Assembly: GCA_021790995.1 (NCBI GenBank)
Contig: JAJYFA010000028.1
Coordinates: 1 to 32,194 of the forward strand
Source of the DNA: Acidobacteriota bacterium
GTDB taxonomy: Bacteria; Acidobacteriota; Terriglobia; Terriglobales; Acidobacteriaceae
Length of the DNA stretch: 32,194 nucleotides
Direction of reading: 5' to 3'
Shown here: positions 22,778 to 32,194 of the stretch, piece by piece
How the letters are laid out: each line of letters begins with the position of its first letter
Numbering within the stretch: the first letter of the stretch is position 1
Position numbers and translations under genes: made by a program
Notes under the pieces: generated by a model
Told to the model about the DNA's origin: nothing
What the model saw: the letters and a program-made list of their open reading frames with translations, nothing else
Database searches by the model: none

Positions 22778-22817
22778 CCGGCGGCCAGTGGATTGAGGGC
22801 AGTCCGCTGGCTACCGG
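22778..22817. terminator. Bidirectional hairpin between convergent genes
   Basis: GCCAGTGGA (22784-22792) pairs with TCCGCTGGC (22803-22811) with one wobble; beyond a 2x2 internal loop CCGG pairs with CCGG (22778-22781, 22814-22817). It lies between the stop codons of two convergent genes and could end both transcripts. Only a loose T-rich tail follows on the plus strand. Confidence 0.55.
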
Positions 22818-22828
22818 TTCCATGCATT

Positions 22829-25060
22829 TCATTTGACTGCCACCGGTTGCAGCCAGGCGCCATTGCCTGACGAGTCCCAGACATCGAAACGCACCCACTT
22901 CTTGCCTGTTGCGTCGAAGGGGATGCGGAATGCCTTTGTGCCAAAGGGCACTGTACCGGTAAGACGAATCATTTTGCGATCAACCTTCGCGCCATCGCTC
23001 CAGACCAGTTCGGCGAATTCGAGCGGGAAGGTGTATTCGATGCTTGCGGTGTAGACGCTTTTGGCGCCGGAGCCTTCGATGCCCCACTTGTGGAAGAGAA
23101 TCTCACCCGTGGTGCCGAAGAAGTTGCCGGCTCGGATGCCCTCGACAATCGGAGCCCAGCTCTGATTCCAGGCCGGAACCTTGTCGAGCTTGAGATAGTT
23201 GATAGCTAGCAACGGATAGGTTTCGTCGCTCGGCACCTTCATGTAGGTGTCGCCTTCGGCCAGCATGAACTTGGGTTTGGGGGCCCAGTTGCTCATGTCG
23301 TTTTCAAGGCCGAAGCAACGCACCGGGCAGAGCCGCTCCTGCGATTGATCGACAGGCAACGACTCCCACGAACCGCCGATGAAGCGATCGTCCAAGAAGA
23401 AGCTCTTGTCTTTGTACTCGTCGGGATACATGGCCGAGCTTTTGGTGCGAGGATGCGCGACCCAGATGATTCCCTGCTCGCGATGGATGAAATTCTCCAC
23501 GTCCTGAACCGAGCCGAGATGATAAACGTGCCCGTAGATGGGGTCATTCTCCTCGAAGGACTGATCGGCGGGACGCGGCACGGCATGCGAGAAGTAGACG
23601 GGCCTGGGCAGCATCAGATACCAGTGACCGCCCAGATAGGCGTTCGCCTCTTCGGCGGGAATGACGAGGAAATCCTTGTCGCTCACCTTGCGCGCGCCTT
23701 CAAAGTAGAGCTTCTGCTCGGCAAATCGCTTGGGGCCGGGATCGGCGAAGTCGGAGTCGTCGTGAAAATCGCCAAGATACACGATGTTGATGCCGAGGCC
23801 GCGGAAGACAGGAACCCAGGTAGGCATGAAGTCCGAGGCGCCGCGGTCGCGGATCATCTCATTGAAGTCGAGATGGAAGTGGCCAGTCACGGTCTTGAAG
23901 CCGGGCACGGGCTTGTAAGTGTCGTTGTGCGTGTAGGCCAGCACCTGCGGCTGCGTCTGGCGCGCGCTCGCCGCGCTCAGGTAGTAGTAAACCGGCATGT
24001 GCTGCATGGTGCCTGGTGGCGCATTGTAGAGCGCATAGTTGTAAATTTGCGAGCGCGCTACGCGGACGCGATGGTTCCACACCGCGTCGCTTACGCCCCA
24101 GGGCGCGTAGCCCGAGCCGCGCTCCGGCTGCATCACACCCAGCGAAAACGAATGATCGCTGTCTTTGCGGTAGTAGACGTAGCCGAGGTTGACCTCGTTC
24201 TCGCGCGCGAAGAAGAACTTGTGCGGCGGCGGAAAGATGGCGAGCGAGCCCGCGCCCGCATCGAGAATTTCCAGCCGATTCCGCGCCTGTAAATCGACAG
24301 GCTGCTGGTTCAAGTCGCCACCGAAGGAATAGTGCTGCCAGACCTGCGCATCGTCGCGCCACTCAAGTTTGGTGTTGCCGCCGATCGAGAAGCCTTTCAG
24401 TCCCGCCTTGTAGATGTAGGCCACATCCTTTGCGTCTGTCTTGGCCACCGCCTCCTGCCGCAGAAGATTCGAATCTTTGTAGGCAGTGAATTCGAGCCCG
24501 CCTGAAAAGAGCCCGAGCGTCAGGCCGTTGAACACGACGCTCACACGGTCGCCGTCGCTCACCACGCGACACATGGTGGCGCGATAACTCACGGTGGCGC
24601 GTTTGACTTCGTCGGGCGAGCGGCCCGGACCGACGAGATGCGAGTCGTGGCCGGGAATCTCCAGCGGCGCATCCCAGAAGACGTTCCACTTATACTCACT
24701 TTCGTTCTGAGGCGTGTCCTCGTGGAGGCGCTTGAGGATGTTGAGCTCGGTTGTCGAGATGCGGCGGCGGCCTGTGGTCACCTGAAAATCCGGATACAGA
24801 TCCTTGCCCAACAGAATCCATGCGCCGCCGGCCTTTTGCGCGGCGAGTTCCTCAATCACGGGCTGCCCATTGCGCAGCGCAAAGCGGGCGCGGTTCTGCT
24901 GGCCGTGCTCGCCGGGCCAAACCACCTCAACGCCGCCATGGCTCGCCGTCACGCTGATTCCGGCGATGGGTTTCCAGTCTTTCATGTCGCAACTCTGCGC
25001 CTGCATCACGGCCGTAACAGCGCCGAGCGCCACCAACCACACAATTTGGCGGAATCTCAT
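22829..25060 (-). CDS. Exported protein with PHP-like metal-hydrolase motifs
   Basis: The 743-residue protein has a signal peptide (IVWLVALGAVTAVMQAQS, about 6-23). Residues about 25-380 are beta-rich without a recognised domain. From about 390 the motifs resemble a PHP-type metallo-hydrolase: GHFHLDF (about 391), LGDFHDDSDF (about 430), VIPAEEANAYLGGHWYLM (about 465-480) and WVAHPRT (about 535), supplying His, Asp and Glu residues in the usual order. PHP enzymes hydrolyse phosphoesters or related bonds with two or three metals. A C-terminal beta domain of about 100 residues follows. GGGAGGA lies four to five bases before the ATG. The export, the size and the neighbouring acyltransferase suggest action on extracellular glycans or phosphoesters, but the substrate is unknown. 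Confidence 0.75.
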   Translation of the reverse strand: MRFRQIVWLVALGAVTAVMQAQSCDMKDWKPIAGISVTASHGGVEVVWPGEHGQQNRARFALRNGQPVIEELAAQKAGGAWILLGKDLYPDFQVTTGRRRISTTELNILKRLHEDTPQNESEYKWNVFWDAPLEIPGHDSHLVGPGRSPDEVKRATVSYRATMCRVVSDGDRVSVVFNGLTLGLFSGGLEFTAYKDSNLLRQEAVAKTDAKDVAYIYKAGLKGFSIGGNTKLEWRDDAQVWQHYSFGGDLNQQPVDLQARNRLEILDAGAGSLAIFPPPHKFFFARENEVNLGYVYYRKDSDHSFSLGVMQPERGSGYAPWGVSDAVWNHRVRVARSQIYNYALYNAPPGTMQHMPVYYYLSAASARQTQPQVLAYTHNDTYKPVPGFKTVTGHFHLDFNEMIRDRGASDFMPTWVPVFRGLGINIVYLGDFHDDSDFADPGPKRFAEQKLYFEGARKVSDKDFLVIPAEEANAYLGGHWYLMLPRPVYFSHAVPRPADQSFEENDPIYGHVYHLGSVQDVENFIHREQGIIWVAHPRTKSSAMYPDEYKDKSFFLDDRFIGGSWESLPVDQSQERLCPVRCFGLENDMSNWAPKPKFMLAEGDTYMKVPSDETYPLLAINYLKLDKVPAWNQSWAPIVEGIRAGNFFGTTGEILFHKWGIEGSGAKSVYTASIEYTFPLEFAELVWSDGAKVDRKMIRLTGTVPFGTKAFRIPFDATGKKWVRFDVWDSSGNGAWLQPVAVK

Positions 25061-25201
25061 CTGGTCCTCCCGCAACCTCATCGAAACGATACCGCAGAAG
25101 CGCGATCCCTGGACACAGGAATTCGCGCAATCGGCTTTTGGGCTCCCGGGTGTCAAAATCGCGACCCGGAGCGCACGGCTGACAGCTATGCGCTGTCGTT
25201 G

Positions 25202-26374
25202 TCACACCTTCACGAAGATCTTCTTGCGGTAAAGCCACCACACCGGCAGGAAGCTGAGAAACGTATAAAAGACCGAGTAAACGAAGGCCCGCCATCCGGG
25301 GTCGGAGATGCGCAGGAAGACATGCAGGAAGAGATAGAGAAGCGGATTGGATGGTTTTCCGGCGCTGGTGAAGCGAATCATTGCCTGCGCCGGATTGAGT
25401 AGTTCGCTGATCATGTAGGCGACGATGGCGTTTGAGCCGAAGACGAGCCACGGCCACACAAGGGCCTTGCCTGTACCTTTCCGGCCCCAGCCGCGCTCCT
25501 CCATCGCCCAGTAGACAAGCGCCAGGGCCGCGAGCGACCACCCCGCTGCGACGAGCACATAGGAGCTGGTCCACATTTTTTTGTTGAGCGGGAACCAGAC
25601 GGACCAGAGGTATCCCGAGGCGAGACACGCCACCGTGCCTGCAACGAGGCCGAGGGTTTTTGTCCGCGTGGACCGCTCCGCCATCAGCCATAAACCCGCA
25701 AGCAGTCCGAACATCGTGGTGGCGATGGCGGGAAGGTCGCTGAGCAACCCCTCGGGATCGCGCGCATTGTAGAGCGGCGCGTCCTCGTAGAGGTGGCCGG
25801 GCAAAAGCTGGCGATCGAACCAGGCCACGATGTTCTGGTTCCGGTCGAGGAACGGCACGTCGCGGCCGGGTACACCTGCTCCCGGAATCGGAACCCAGCG
25901 CACAAGCACCCAGTAGCCGATGAGCAGGCAGACGACAAGTGCTACTTTGGTCCACACGCGACGGTCCCACAGATAAAGGAGCGCAACCACCAGGTAGCAG
26001 ACGGCGATGCGCTGGAGGACGCCGTAGAAGCGCAGGTGCTGGAGATGGAAGTAGGGAAAGCCGTTGACGACAATGCCGAGCAGAAACAGGATGGCTGCCC
26101 GGCGCGCCGTGTGAGCTGCAAGCTTGCGGCGCGAATCGCCGCGGCTCAACCGCACCTCGGTGGAAAGAACGATCGACACGCCCACCACAAAGAGGAACGT
26201 GGGAAAGACGATGTCGGTTGCGGTGATGCCGTTCCACGGAGAGTGAAGCATCTCGCGCCAGGCACCGGGATGGGAGTTGTTCACCATAATCATGAAGGCG
26301 ATGGTGAGCCCACGCAACACGTCAATCGACATCAGACGCCCAGGGCGGGCCTGAGTTAAAGGCAGATTGGCCAT
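25202..26374 (-). CDS. HGSNAT/NagX-like membrane acyltransferase family protein
   Basis: The 390-residue protein has about ten to eleven membrane helices. The N terminus RLMSIDVLRGLTIAFMIMVN, the following NSHPGAW with its histidine, and DIVFPTFLFVVGVSIVLS match the family of heparan-alpha-glucosaminide N-acetyltransferase (bacterial NagX/COG4299 type), in which a histidine in the first loop is the proposed acetyl acceptor. In bacteria these are thought to acetylate amino sugars or related glycans across the inner membrane. GGAG lies eight bases before the ATG. It precedes the PHP-like gene on the same strand with a 141-bp gap, so co-transcription is possible but not evident. Confidence 0.88.
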   Translation of the reverse strand: MANLPLTQARPGRLMSIDVLRGLTIAFMIMVNNSHPGAWREMLHSPWNGITATDIVFPTFLFVVGVSIVLSTEVRLSRGDSRRKLAAHTARRAAILFLLGIVVNGFPYFHLQHLRFYGVLQRIAVCYLVVALLYLWDRRVWTKVALVVCLLIGYWVLVRWVPIPGAGVPGRDVPFLDRNQNIVAWFDRQLLPGHLYEDAPLYNARDPEGLLSDLPAIATTMFGLLAGLWLMAERSTRTKTLGLVAGTVACLASGYLWSVWFPLNKKMWTSSYVLVAAGWSLAALALVYWAMEERGWGRKGTGKALVWPWLVFGSNAIVAYMISELLNPAQAMIRFTSAGKPSNPLLYLFLHVFLRISDPGWRAFVYSVFYTFLSFLPVWWLYRKKIFVKV

Positions 26375-26592
26375 TCGGTTCTCCGCTTAATTGGAAGCTA
26401 TCCTACAACTGGTTGAAGGCACAAGAGCGGCAAGTTGGCGCCTCTAGCGCGACGTGACGGGTTGGCAGGACGGAAATTTCATGCGAGGCGGGCCGGGGCG
26501 CCGCTTGCGGAATTTTCAAAAAAACTTTGCCGTTCCCTCAGGGCCGACGCATTTCAATTCGCTTGACGCTTTACGAACCATGCTCTTCGCGC
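26375..26592. other. Intergenic stretch without a recognised gene
   Basis: This is the left part of a 565-bp gap between the divergent acyltransferase and OPT transporter genes. Short open frames are present but none has an RBS. The acyltransferase promoter should lie here on the minus strand; I could not pick it out. The right part of the gap is filled by a palindromic repeat and the OPT promoter. Confidence 0.45.
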
Positions 26593-26744
26593 TGTCATTC
26601 CGAGGAGCGCAGCGACGAAGAATCCGCGGTTGCTTTTCGAGTCTATTTCTCACGCAGACCTTCGGTTTGGCAGGCTGATTTCATCCGACGACGCCGCAAG
26701 GGGCCAAAGACAACCGCAGATCCCTCACTCCGTTCGGGATGACA
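26593..26744. repeat. 152-bp palindromic interspersed repeat (REP/MITE-like)
   Basis: The ends are inverted repeats: TGTCATTCCGA at the left and TCGGGATGACA at the right, one mismatch. Inside, GAATCCGCGGTTG near the left arm and CAACCGCAGATCCC near the right arm are also inverted, so much of the element can fold into a long hairpin. The left arm phrase GAGGAGCGCAGCGACGAAGA is of a kind that recurs in many bacterial intergenic regions. No transposase is encoded. Confidence 0.75.
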
Positions 26745-26879
26745 TTGCTCGATGAGTGGAGTCGGGATGCAAGAAAAGCAGGACTCCTATCCAAATACGT
26801 TTGCCCTGGCCGTTCCCTGGGAGGCTTGCCGCGGGAGCGGGAGCGCCGCTCATCCACTGTGACGCGCAGCCCCTTGCGC

Positions 26880-26888
26880 TGGTACACT
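26880..26888 (+). promoter_or_regulatory. Extended -10 promoter of the OPT transporter gene
   Basis: TGGTACACT contains TG-N-TACACT, an extended -10 element. It would give a leader of about 45 bases before the GTG at 26940. No good -35 box is seen, as expected for this promoter type. Confidence 0.45.
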
Positions 26889-26939
26889 CCCTTTTCGGGT
26901 ATTTATTGATTTCATTGTTTGCCTTACGGGGAGGCTTTT

Positions 26940-29114
26940 GTGCCTGATTTTCAGCCCTTTATTCCTGCCGATCAGAATCCGCCGGAATTCACGCTTCGCG
27001 CTGTGCTGCTGGGCGCTCTTTTCGGACTTATTTTCGGCGCCGTGACCGTTTATGTCGGCCTGCGCGCGGGGCTCACGGTAGCCGCATCCATTCCGATTGC
27101 GGTCATCACCATCAGCACGCTGCGGCATAAGGGCAAGCCGTCGGTGCTGGAGACGATCATCGTCCAGACCTGCGGCAATGCCGGCCAGTCCATCGCCGCC
27201 GGCGTCATCTTCACGCTGCCGGCGCTGATCTTTCTTGGCTTCGACCTCGAATACTTCCGCATCTTCATGCTGGCGCTCATCGGCGGCTATCTCGGAGTCC
27301 TGTTCATGGTTCCTCTGCGCCGCCCGCTCATTGTCGAGGAACACGGCGTGCTGAAGTACCCCGAAGGCACCGCCTGCGCAGAGGTCATCAAGGCCGGCGC
27401 TACCGGCGGGTCGACCGCTTCGCGCGTTTTCTTCGGCCTCGGCCTTGGCGCGGTCTACGCAGCCTTCCAGAACGGCAATCTTCTGGGCGCCTGGCCAGGC
27501 ACGCCCGAGTTCCAGCCCGACTTCGGGCCCAAGCACGTTCTCAAGGGCGCATCGATCAAGGCCGACGCTACCAGCGAGTATCTCGGCGTGGGCTACATCA
27601 TCGGCGCGCGCACGGCCGCCATCATGTTTGCGGGCGGCGTCTTCTCCTGGCTCGTCATCATGCCGATGCTCTACTTTTTCGGCAAGGACATTCCCAACCC
27701 CGTCTACCCAGGCACGATCCCCATCGCGCAGATGTCGCCCAGCGACCTGTGGGCCACTTACATCCGGCCGATGGGCGCGGGAGCCGTGGCCGCAGCCGGA
27801 CTGATCACGCTGGTTAAAACGCTGCCCACGATCGTCGGCGCGCTACGTTCGGGCTTTGCGCAGATGCGGCATCGTTCCGCCGCGGCAGCCAAGCCGGTAC
27901 GGACCGAACAGGATCTCTCGATGGGCACGGCCGTGCTGGGCTCCATCGCCCTGATCCTTCTGATGTTCTTCTTCCTCTGGCTCAAGCCCATCCCGGGCGC
28001 CAAGGTCGGACTGATGGCAAACCTGGGCGCTTCGATCCTCGTGGTTGGATTTGGATTTCTCTTTGTCACGGTCAGCTCGCGGATTGTGGGCCTGATCGGC
28101 AGCTCGGCCAATCCCATCTCGGGCATGACGATCGCCACGCTCATGGCCACCGCGGCGATCTTCCTCGTCAGCGGTTGGACAGCTCCGGCCTTCGGAGCGC
28201 TTGCCATCACGATCGGTGGCGTGGTCTGCATCGCCTCGGCTGAGGCCGGCGACACCTCGCAGGATTTGAAGACGGGCTTTCTTGTGGGCGCATCGCCTCT
28301 CAAGCAGCGCTACGCCTTTCTGATCGGCATTGCTGTCTCCACCGTCGCCATCGGCGGCACGCTCAACATCATGAACACCGGCATGCAGGAGTTTCGCGTG
28401 GCGCCGCACGCATGGAACATCAATGCCCAGCATGAGGGCGTCACCGTTCTCGAGGATCCCCACGGCCTCATGAACCGTTTCCCGGTCAAGGGCCCCAATG
28501 GTTCCGTCACCGAGCACAACAAGAACGAGTATATTGTCCTGAACGCTTTGGGATCTTCGGAATTGGCTGACGGCAAGTACCTCTACTCGCCGGCGACCCA
28601 TCGCATCGAGGTGCAGTGGATTCCCGGCATCGGCAGCGAAAAGGCCGCCGCGCCGCAGGCCCGCCTGATGGCCACCGTCATCGACGGCATCCTCTCGCGC
28701 AAGCTGCCCTGGGGACTGGTGCTGGTCGGCGTCTTCCTCGTGATCGGGATCGAGTTGCTCGGCATTCGCTCGCTGACCTTCGCCGTGGGCGCCTATCTCT
28801 CGATTGGGACCACGATGGCCATCTTCGCCGGGGGCGTGGTGCGCGCGCTCGTCGACTCCGCAGGCGAGAAGGCCGGCGCCACGGCAGAGGGCGACACCAG
28901 CTCCGGATCGCTGTTCGCCTCGGGGCTGATCGCCGCCGGCGGCGTCATGGGCCTGCTGGGCGTCATCAACGCCTGGCTCCAGATGAAGTTCGGCTGGCCG
29001 AACTTCATCGGCCTCCACATCGCCGCCCTGCAGCACGACTGGATCAGCGTGGTGGCGTTTGCGGCGCTGGCGTATGCGTTGTATTACTTTGCGCGCAAGC
29101 CGATGGAGAAGTAG
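26940..29114 (+). CDS. OPT family oligopeptide transporter
   Basis: The 724-residue protein has about 14-16 membrane helices and OPT-family phrases: EFTLRAVLLGALFGLIFGAVTVY, GLRAGLTVAASIPIAV, QTCGNAGQSIAAGVIFTLPAL, LKYPEGTACAEVIKAG, YIIGARTAAIMFAGG, GSSANPISGMTIATL and CIASAEAGDTSQDLKTG. OPT proteins use the proton gradient to import oligopeptides or metal-chelate compounds across the inner membrane. A hydrophilic loop of about 130 residues (roughly 485-575: DPHGLMNRFPVKG, HNKNEYIVLN) lies between helices. The GTG at 26940 is chosen because GGGGAGG lies five to six bases ahead; a TTG 21 bases upstream lacks an RBS. It is monocistronic, with a hairpin just after the stop. Confidence 0.93.
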   Translation: MPDFQPFIPADQNPPEFTLRAVLLGALFGLIFGAVTVYVGLRAGLTVAASIPIAVITISTLRHKGKPSVLETIIVQTCGNAGQSIAAGVIFTLPALIFLGFDLEYFRIFMLALIGGYLGVLFMVPLRRPLIVEEHGVLKYPEGTACAEVIKAGATGGSTASRVFFGLGLGAVYAAFQNGNLLGAWPGTPEFQPDFGPKHVLKGASIKADATSEYLGVGYIIGARTAAIMFAGGVFSWLVIMPMLYFFGKDIPNPVYPGTIPIAQMSPSDLWATYIRPMGAGAVAAAGLITLVKTLPTIVGALRSGFAQMRHRSAAAAKPVRTEQDLSMGTAVLGSIALILLMFFFLWLKPIPGAKVGLMANLGASILVVGFGFLFVTVSSRIVGLIGSSANPISGMTIATLMATAAIFLVSGWTAPAFGALAITIGGVVCIASAEAGDTSQDLKTGFLVGASPLKQRYAFLIGIAVSTVAIGGTLNIMNTGMQEFRVAPHAWNINAQHEGVTVLEDPHGLMNRFPVKGPNGSVTEHNKNEYIVLNALGSSELADGKYLYSPATHRIEVQWIPGIGSEKAAAPQARLMATVIDGILSRKLPWGLVLVGVFLVIGIELLGIRSLTFAVGAYLSIGTTMAIFAGGVVRALVDSAGEKAGATAEGDTSSGSLFASGLIAAGGVMGLLGVINAWLQMKFGWPNFIGLHIAALQHDWISVVAFAALAYALYYFARKPMEK

Positions 29115-29120
29115 GCATTA

Positions 29121-29150
29121 TCCCAGGCGCCCGGAAGCGGACGCCTGGGA
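29121..29150 (+). terminator. Hairpin terminator after the OPT transporter gene
   Basis: TCCCAGGCG pairs with CGCCTGGGA (nine bp), then one mismatch, then CCG with CGG around a GAAG loop. It starts six bp after the stop codon. The T-run (CTTTTG) comes eight bp later, so its strength is uncertain. Confidence 0.62.
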
Positions 29151-29268
29151 GCACCAGCTTTTGTGGAAGAGCGCGCATTCTTGCCCAGATATCCCGGCCA
29201 CGTACCTGTTGAACTTCCCTCCGCAATTGCCATTGCTCCCTGTTTCCCTGCGTCCCCGCCCGCTCCGC

Positions 29269-29274
29269 TACAAT
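29269..29274 (+). promoter_or_regulatory. Probable -10 box of guaB
   Basis: TACAAT lies 62 bp before the ATG of guaB. No good -35 box was found at 16-18 bp. The resulting leader of about 55 bases has no clear riboswitch structure. Confidence 0.4.
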
Positions 29275-29276
29275 AA

Positions 29277-31329
<2,053 letters not shown>

Positions 31330-31419
31330 TGAAGCTCAGGAAAGCTACTGGCCGACGCGCATGTGCGGCCCATAGAGCTTACTCCGAGCTGTTCCAATGT
31401 GTTTCCTAACGGCGCGCGG

Positions 31420-32194
31420 TTACATGGCCGAGACTTGTTCGACTGCGGCCACTTGGCTCCTTCTGGAAGAGACGGGCAGTGGCATCCTCACCACAGGAAC
31501 GGAAGTCTCTGCCGCCTTGGCAGACGGATTCAGGTTTACCCATTCATGCGCCACCGCCGTGAGATAGTTTTCGGCGAGCGGTGTGCCCCAGCGACGCAGC
31601 GCGGTATTAAAGAGAAGCCCCATATCCGAAAAGAAGGTCGCCTGCGCCAGATACTCGGCGTCGATCTGCTGCTTGGCGGGCAAGACCACCTGATGGTAGT
31701 AGCCATCGAGGTGTTCCGGATGAATGCGGGCAAGGATGGCCTCTTCTTTCGCAAAGGCGATCGTTGCCGGCCCTGTCAATCCCGGACGGCAAGGCAATTT
31801 GTGCAGGACGTGCTCAGGCAATCTGGGGCGCGGGCCGACCAGGCTCATATCTCCCCGAAGCACATTGATGATCTGCGGCAGTTCGTCGAGCTTCCAGCGG
31901 CGCAGAAACGGACCAACCAGAGTGAAACGCTGGTTGTTGAGCGTGGTGACGGGACGGTGCGTCCGGTTGGTGACGTGCACCATGGTGCGGAACTTGAAGA
32001 TGGTGAATGGCCGGCCATGCATGCCCCCGCGCTTCTGCATGAAAAAAACCGGCCCTCTCGATGTGAGGCGCACAGCCGCGCCAATCGCCAGCAGGAGTGG
32101 GAACAACACAGGCAAGGCCAGCAGTACGCAGGCGCAGTCGAAAACGCGCTTGGACGTCGAGCGCGTCCAGTCACTGATCCCCCTCCAGAAGGGA
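31420..32194 (-). CDS. Bacterial sugar transferase, initiating glycosyltransferase (5' truncated)
   Basis: The frame is open to the right edge, so the N terminus is off the window; 257 residues are visible. The visible start, RSTSKRVFDCACVLLALPVLFPLLL, is the membrane helix with the KRVFD motif of WcaJ/PglC-type phosphoglycosyl transferases. Next come GPVFFMQKRGG, FTIFKFRTMV, RRWKLDELPQ with the Asp-Glu catalytic pair, and MSLVGPRPRLPEHV. The family transfers a sugar phosphate from a nucleotide sugar to undecaprenyl phosphate at the inner membrane, the first step of exopolysaccharide or O-antigen assembly. A tail of about 90 residues after the catalytic core (AKEEAILARIHPEHLDGYYH and on) is longer than in minimal members. 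It probably begins or ends a polysaccharide cluster off the window. Confidence 0.92.
   Translation of the reverse strand, partial: PFWRGISDWTRSTSKRVFDCACVLLALPVLFPLLLAIGAAVRLTSRGPVFFMQKRGGMHGRPFTIFKFRTMVHVTNRTHRPVTTLNNQRFTLVGPFLRRWKLDELPQIINVLRGDMSLVGPRPRLPEHVLHKLPCRPGLTGPATIAFAKEEAILARIHPEHLDGYYHQVVLPAKQQIDAEYLAQATFFSDMGLLFNTALRRWGTPLAENYLTAVAHEWVNLNPSAKAAETSVPVVRMPLPVSSRRSQVAAVEQVSAM

Noticed and set aside
25181..25197. GACAGC-TATGC-GCTGTC hairpin just after the acyltransferase stop (minus strand).
   Set aside because: The stem is only six bp and no T-run follows on the transcribed strand, so I did not call it a terminator.
27843..29036. 397-codon minus-strand frame antisense to the OPT transporter.
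   Set aside because: Same reverse-image composition; the plus-strand frame matches a known family over its full length.
29163..29262. Pyrimidine-rich stretch before guaB as another octamer repeat.
   Set aside because: Only about three units align at a period of eight (CTGTTTCC, CTGCGTCC, CCGCCCGC) and the match is too loose to separate from simple composition.

Overview
The window looks like chromosomal DNA of an acidobacterium (Acidobacteriota, probably Terriglobia). This is inference from three things: a GC-rich composition, the C-terminal half of an Oar-type TonB-dependent receptor at the left edge, and gene families and spacer repeats of a type common in that group. There are no rRNA or tRNA genes, CRISPR arrays, transposases or clear prophage. 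Both edge genes are cut by the window.

Layout. 1-1080: 3' end of an outer-membrane receptor, closed by a strong terminator. 1278-3075: a small acidic protein (minus strand), frataxin-like cyaY and xdhC (plus strand). 3154-9277: a minus-strand operon that is the most distinctive locus here. Read from 9277 leftward it encodes a Tat-exported 2x[2Fe-2S] subunit, a molybdopterin subunit, an FAD subunit with four extra cysteines, a multi-TM cytochrome b, an unrecognised helical protein and an IscU/NifU-type scaffold lacking the usual third cysteine. XdhC, the family that matures such molybdenum cofactors, converges on its end. Together these look like a periplasmic PaoABC-like molybdo-flavoenzyme wired to the quinone pool, with some of its own cofactor-assembly factors. 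9773-10633: a membrane/lipoprotein-like protein of odd construction. 10644-13530: HtrA-type protease, coaE and folD (minus strand). 13531-13827: a divergent regulatory region rich in TGTGA/TCACA half-sites. 13828-18124: tetraheme cytochrome c, four-cluster ferredoxin, NrfD-type quinone protein and a large polytopic membrane protein, i.e. a quinol-linked electron-transfer module with no catalytic subunit. 18332-19189: HDOD protein. 19246-21311: sugar-porter MFS gene behind an XRE-cupin regulator. 21510-22763: DUF481-type outer-membrane protein. 22829-26374: exported PHP-like protein and a HGSNAT/NagX-type acyltransferase (minus strand). 26593-26744: a 152-bp palindromic repeat. 26940-31329: OPT-family transporter, guaB and an overlapping VanZ-like gene. 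31420-32194: 5'-truncated sugar transferase.

A recurrent non-coding feature is a set of degenerate tandem repeats with a 7- or 8-bp period. They sit in several gaps (1685-1719, 2115-2162, 5936-6005, 15064-15091) and once inside a reading frame (9972-10003), where copy-number change would shift the frame. All functional calls come from reading motifs by eye; no database search was run.
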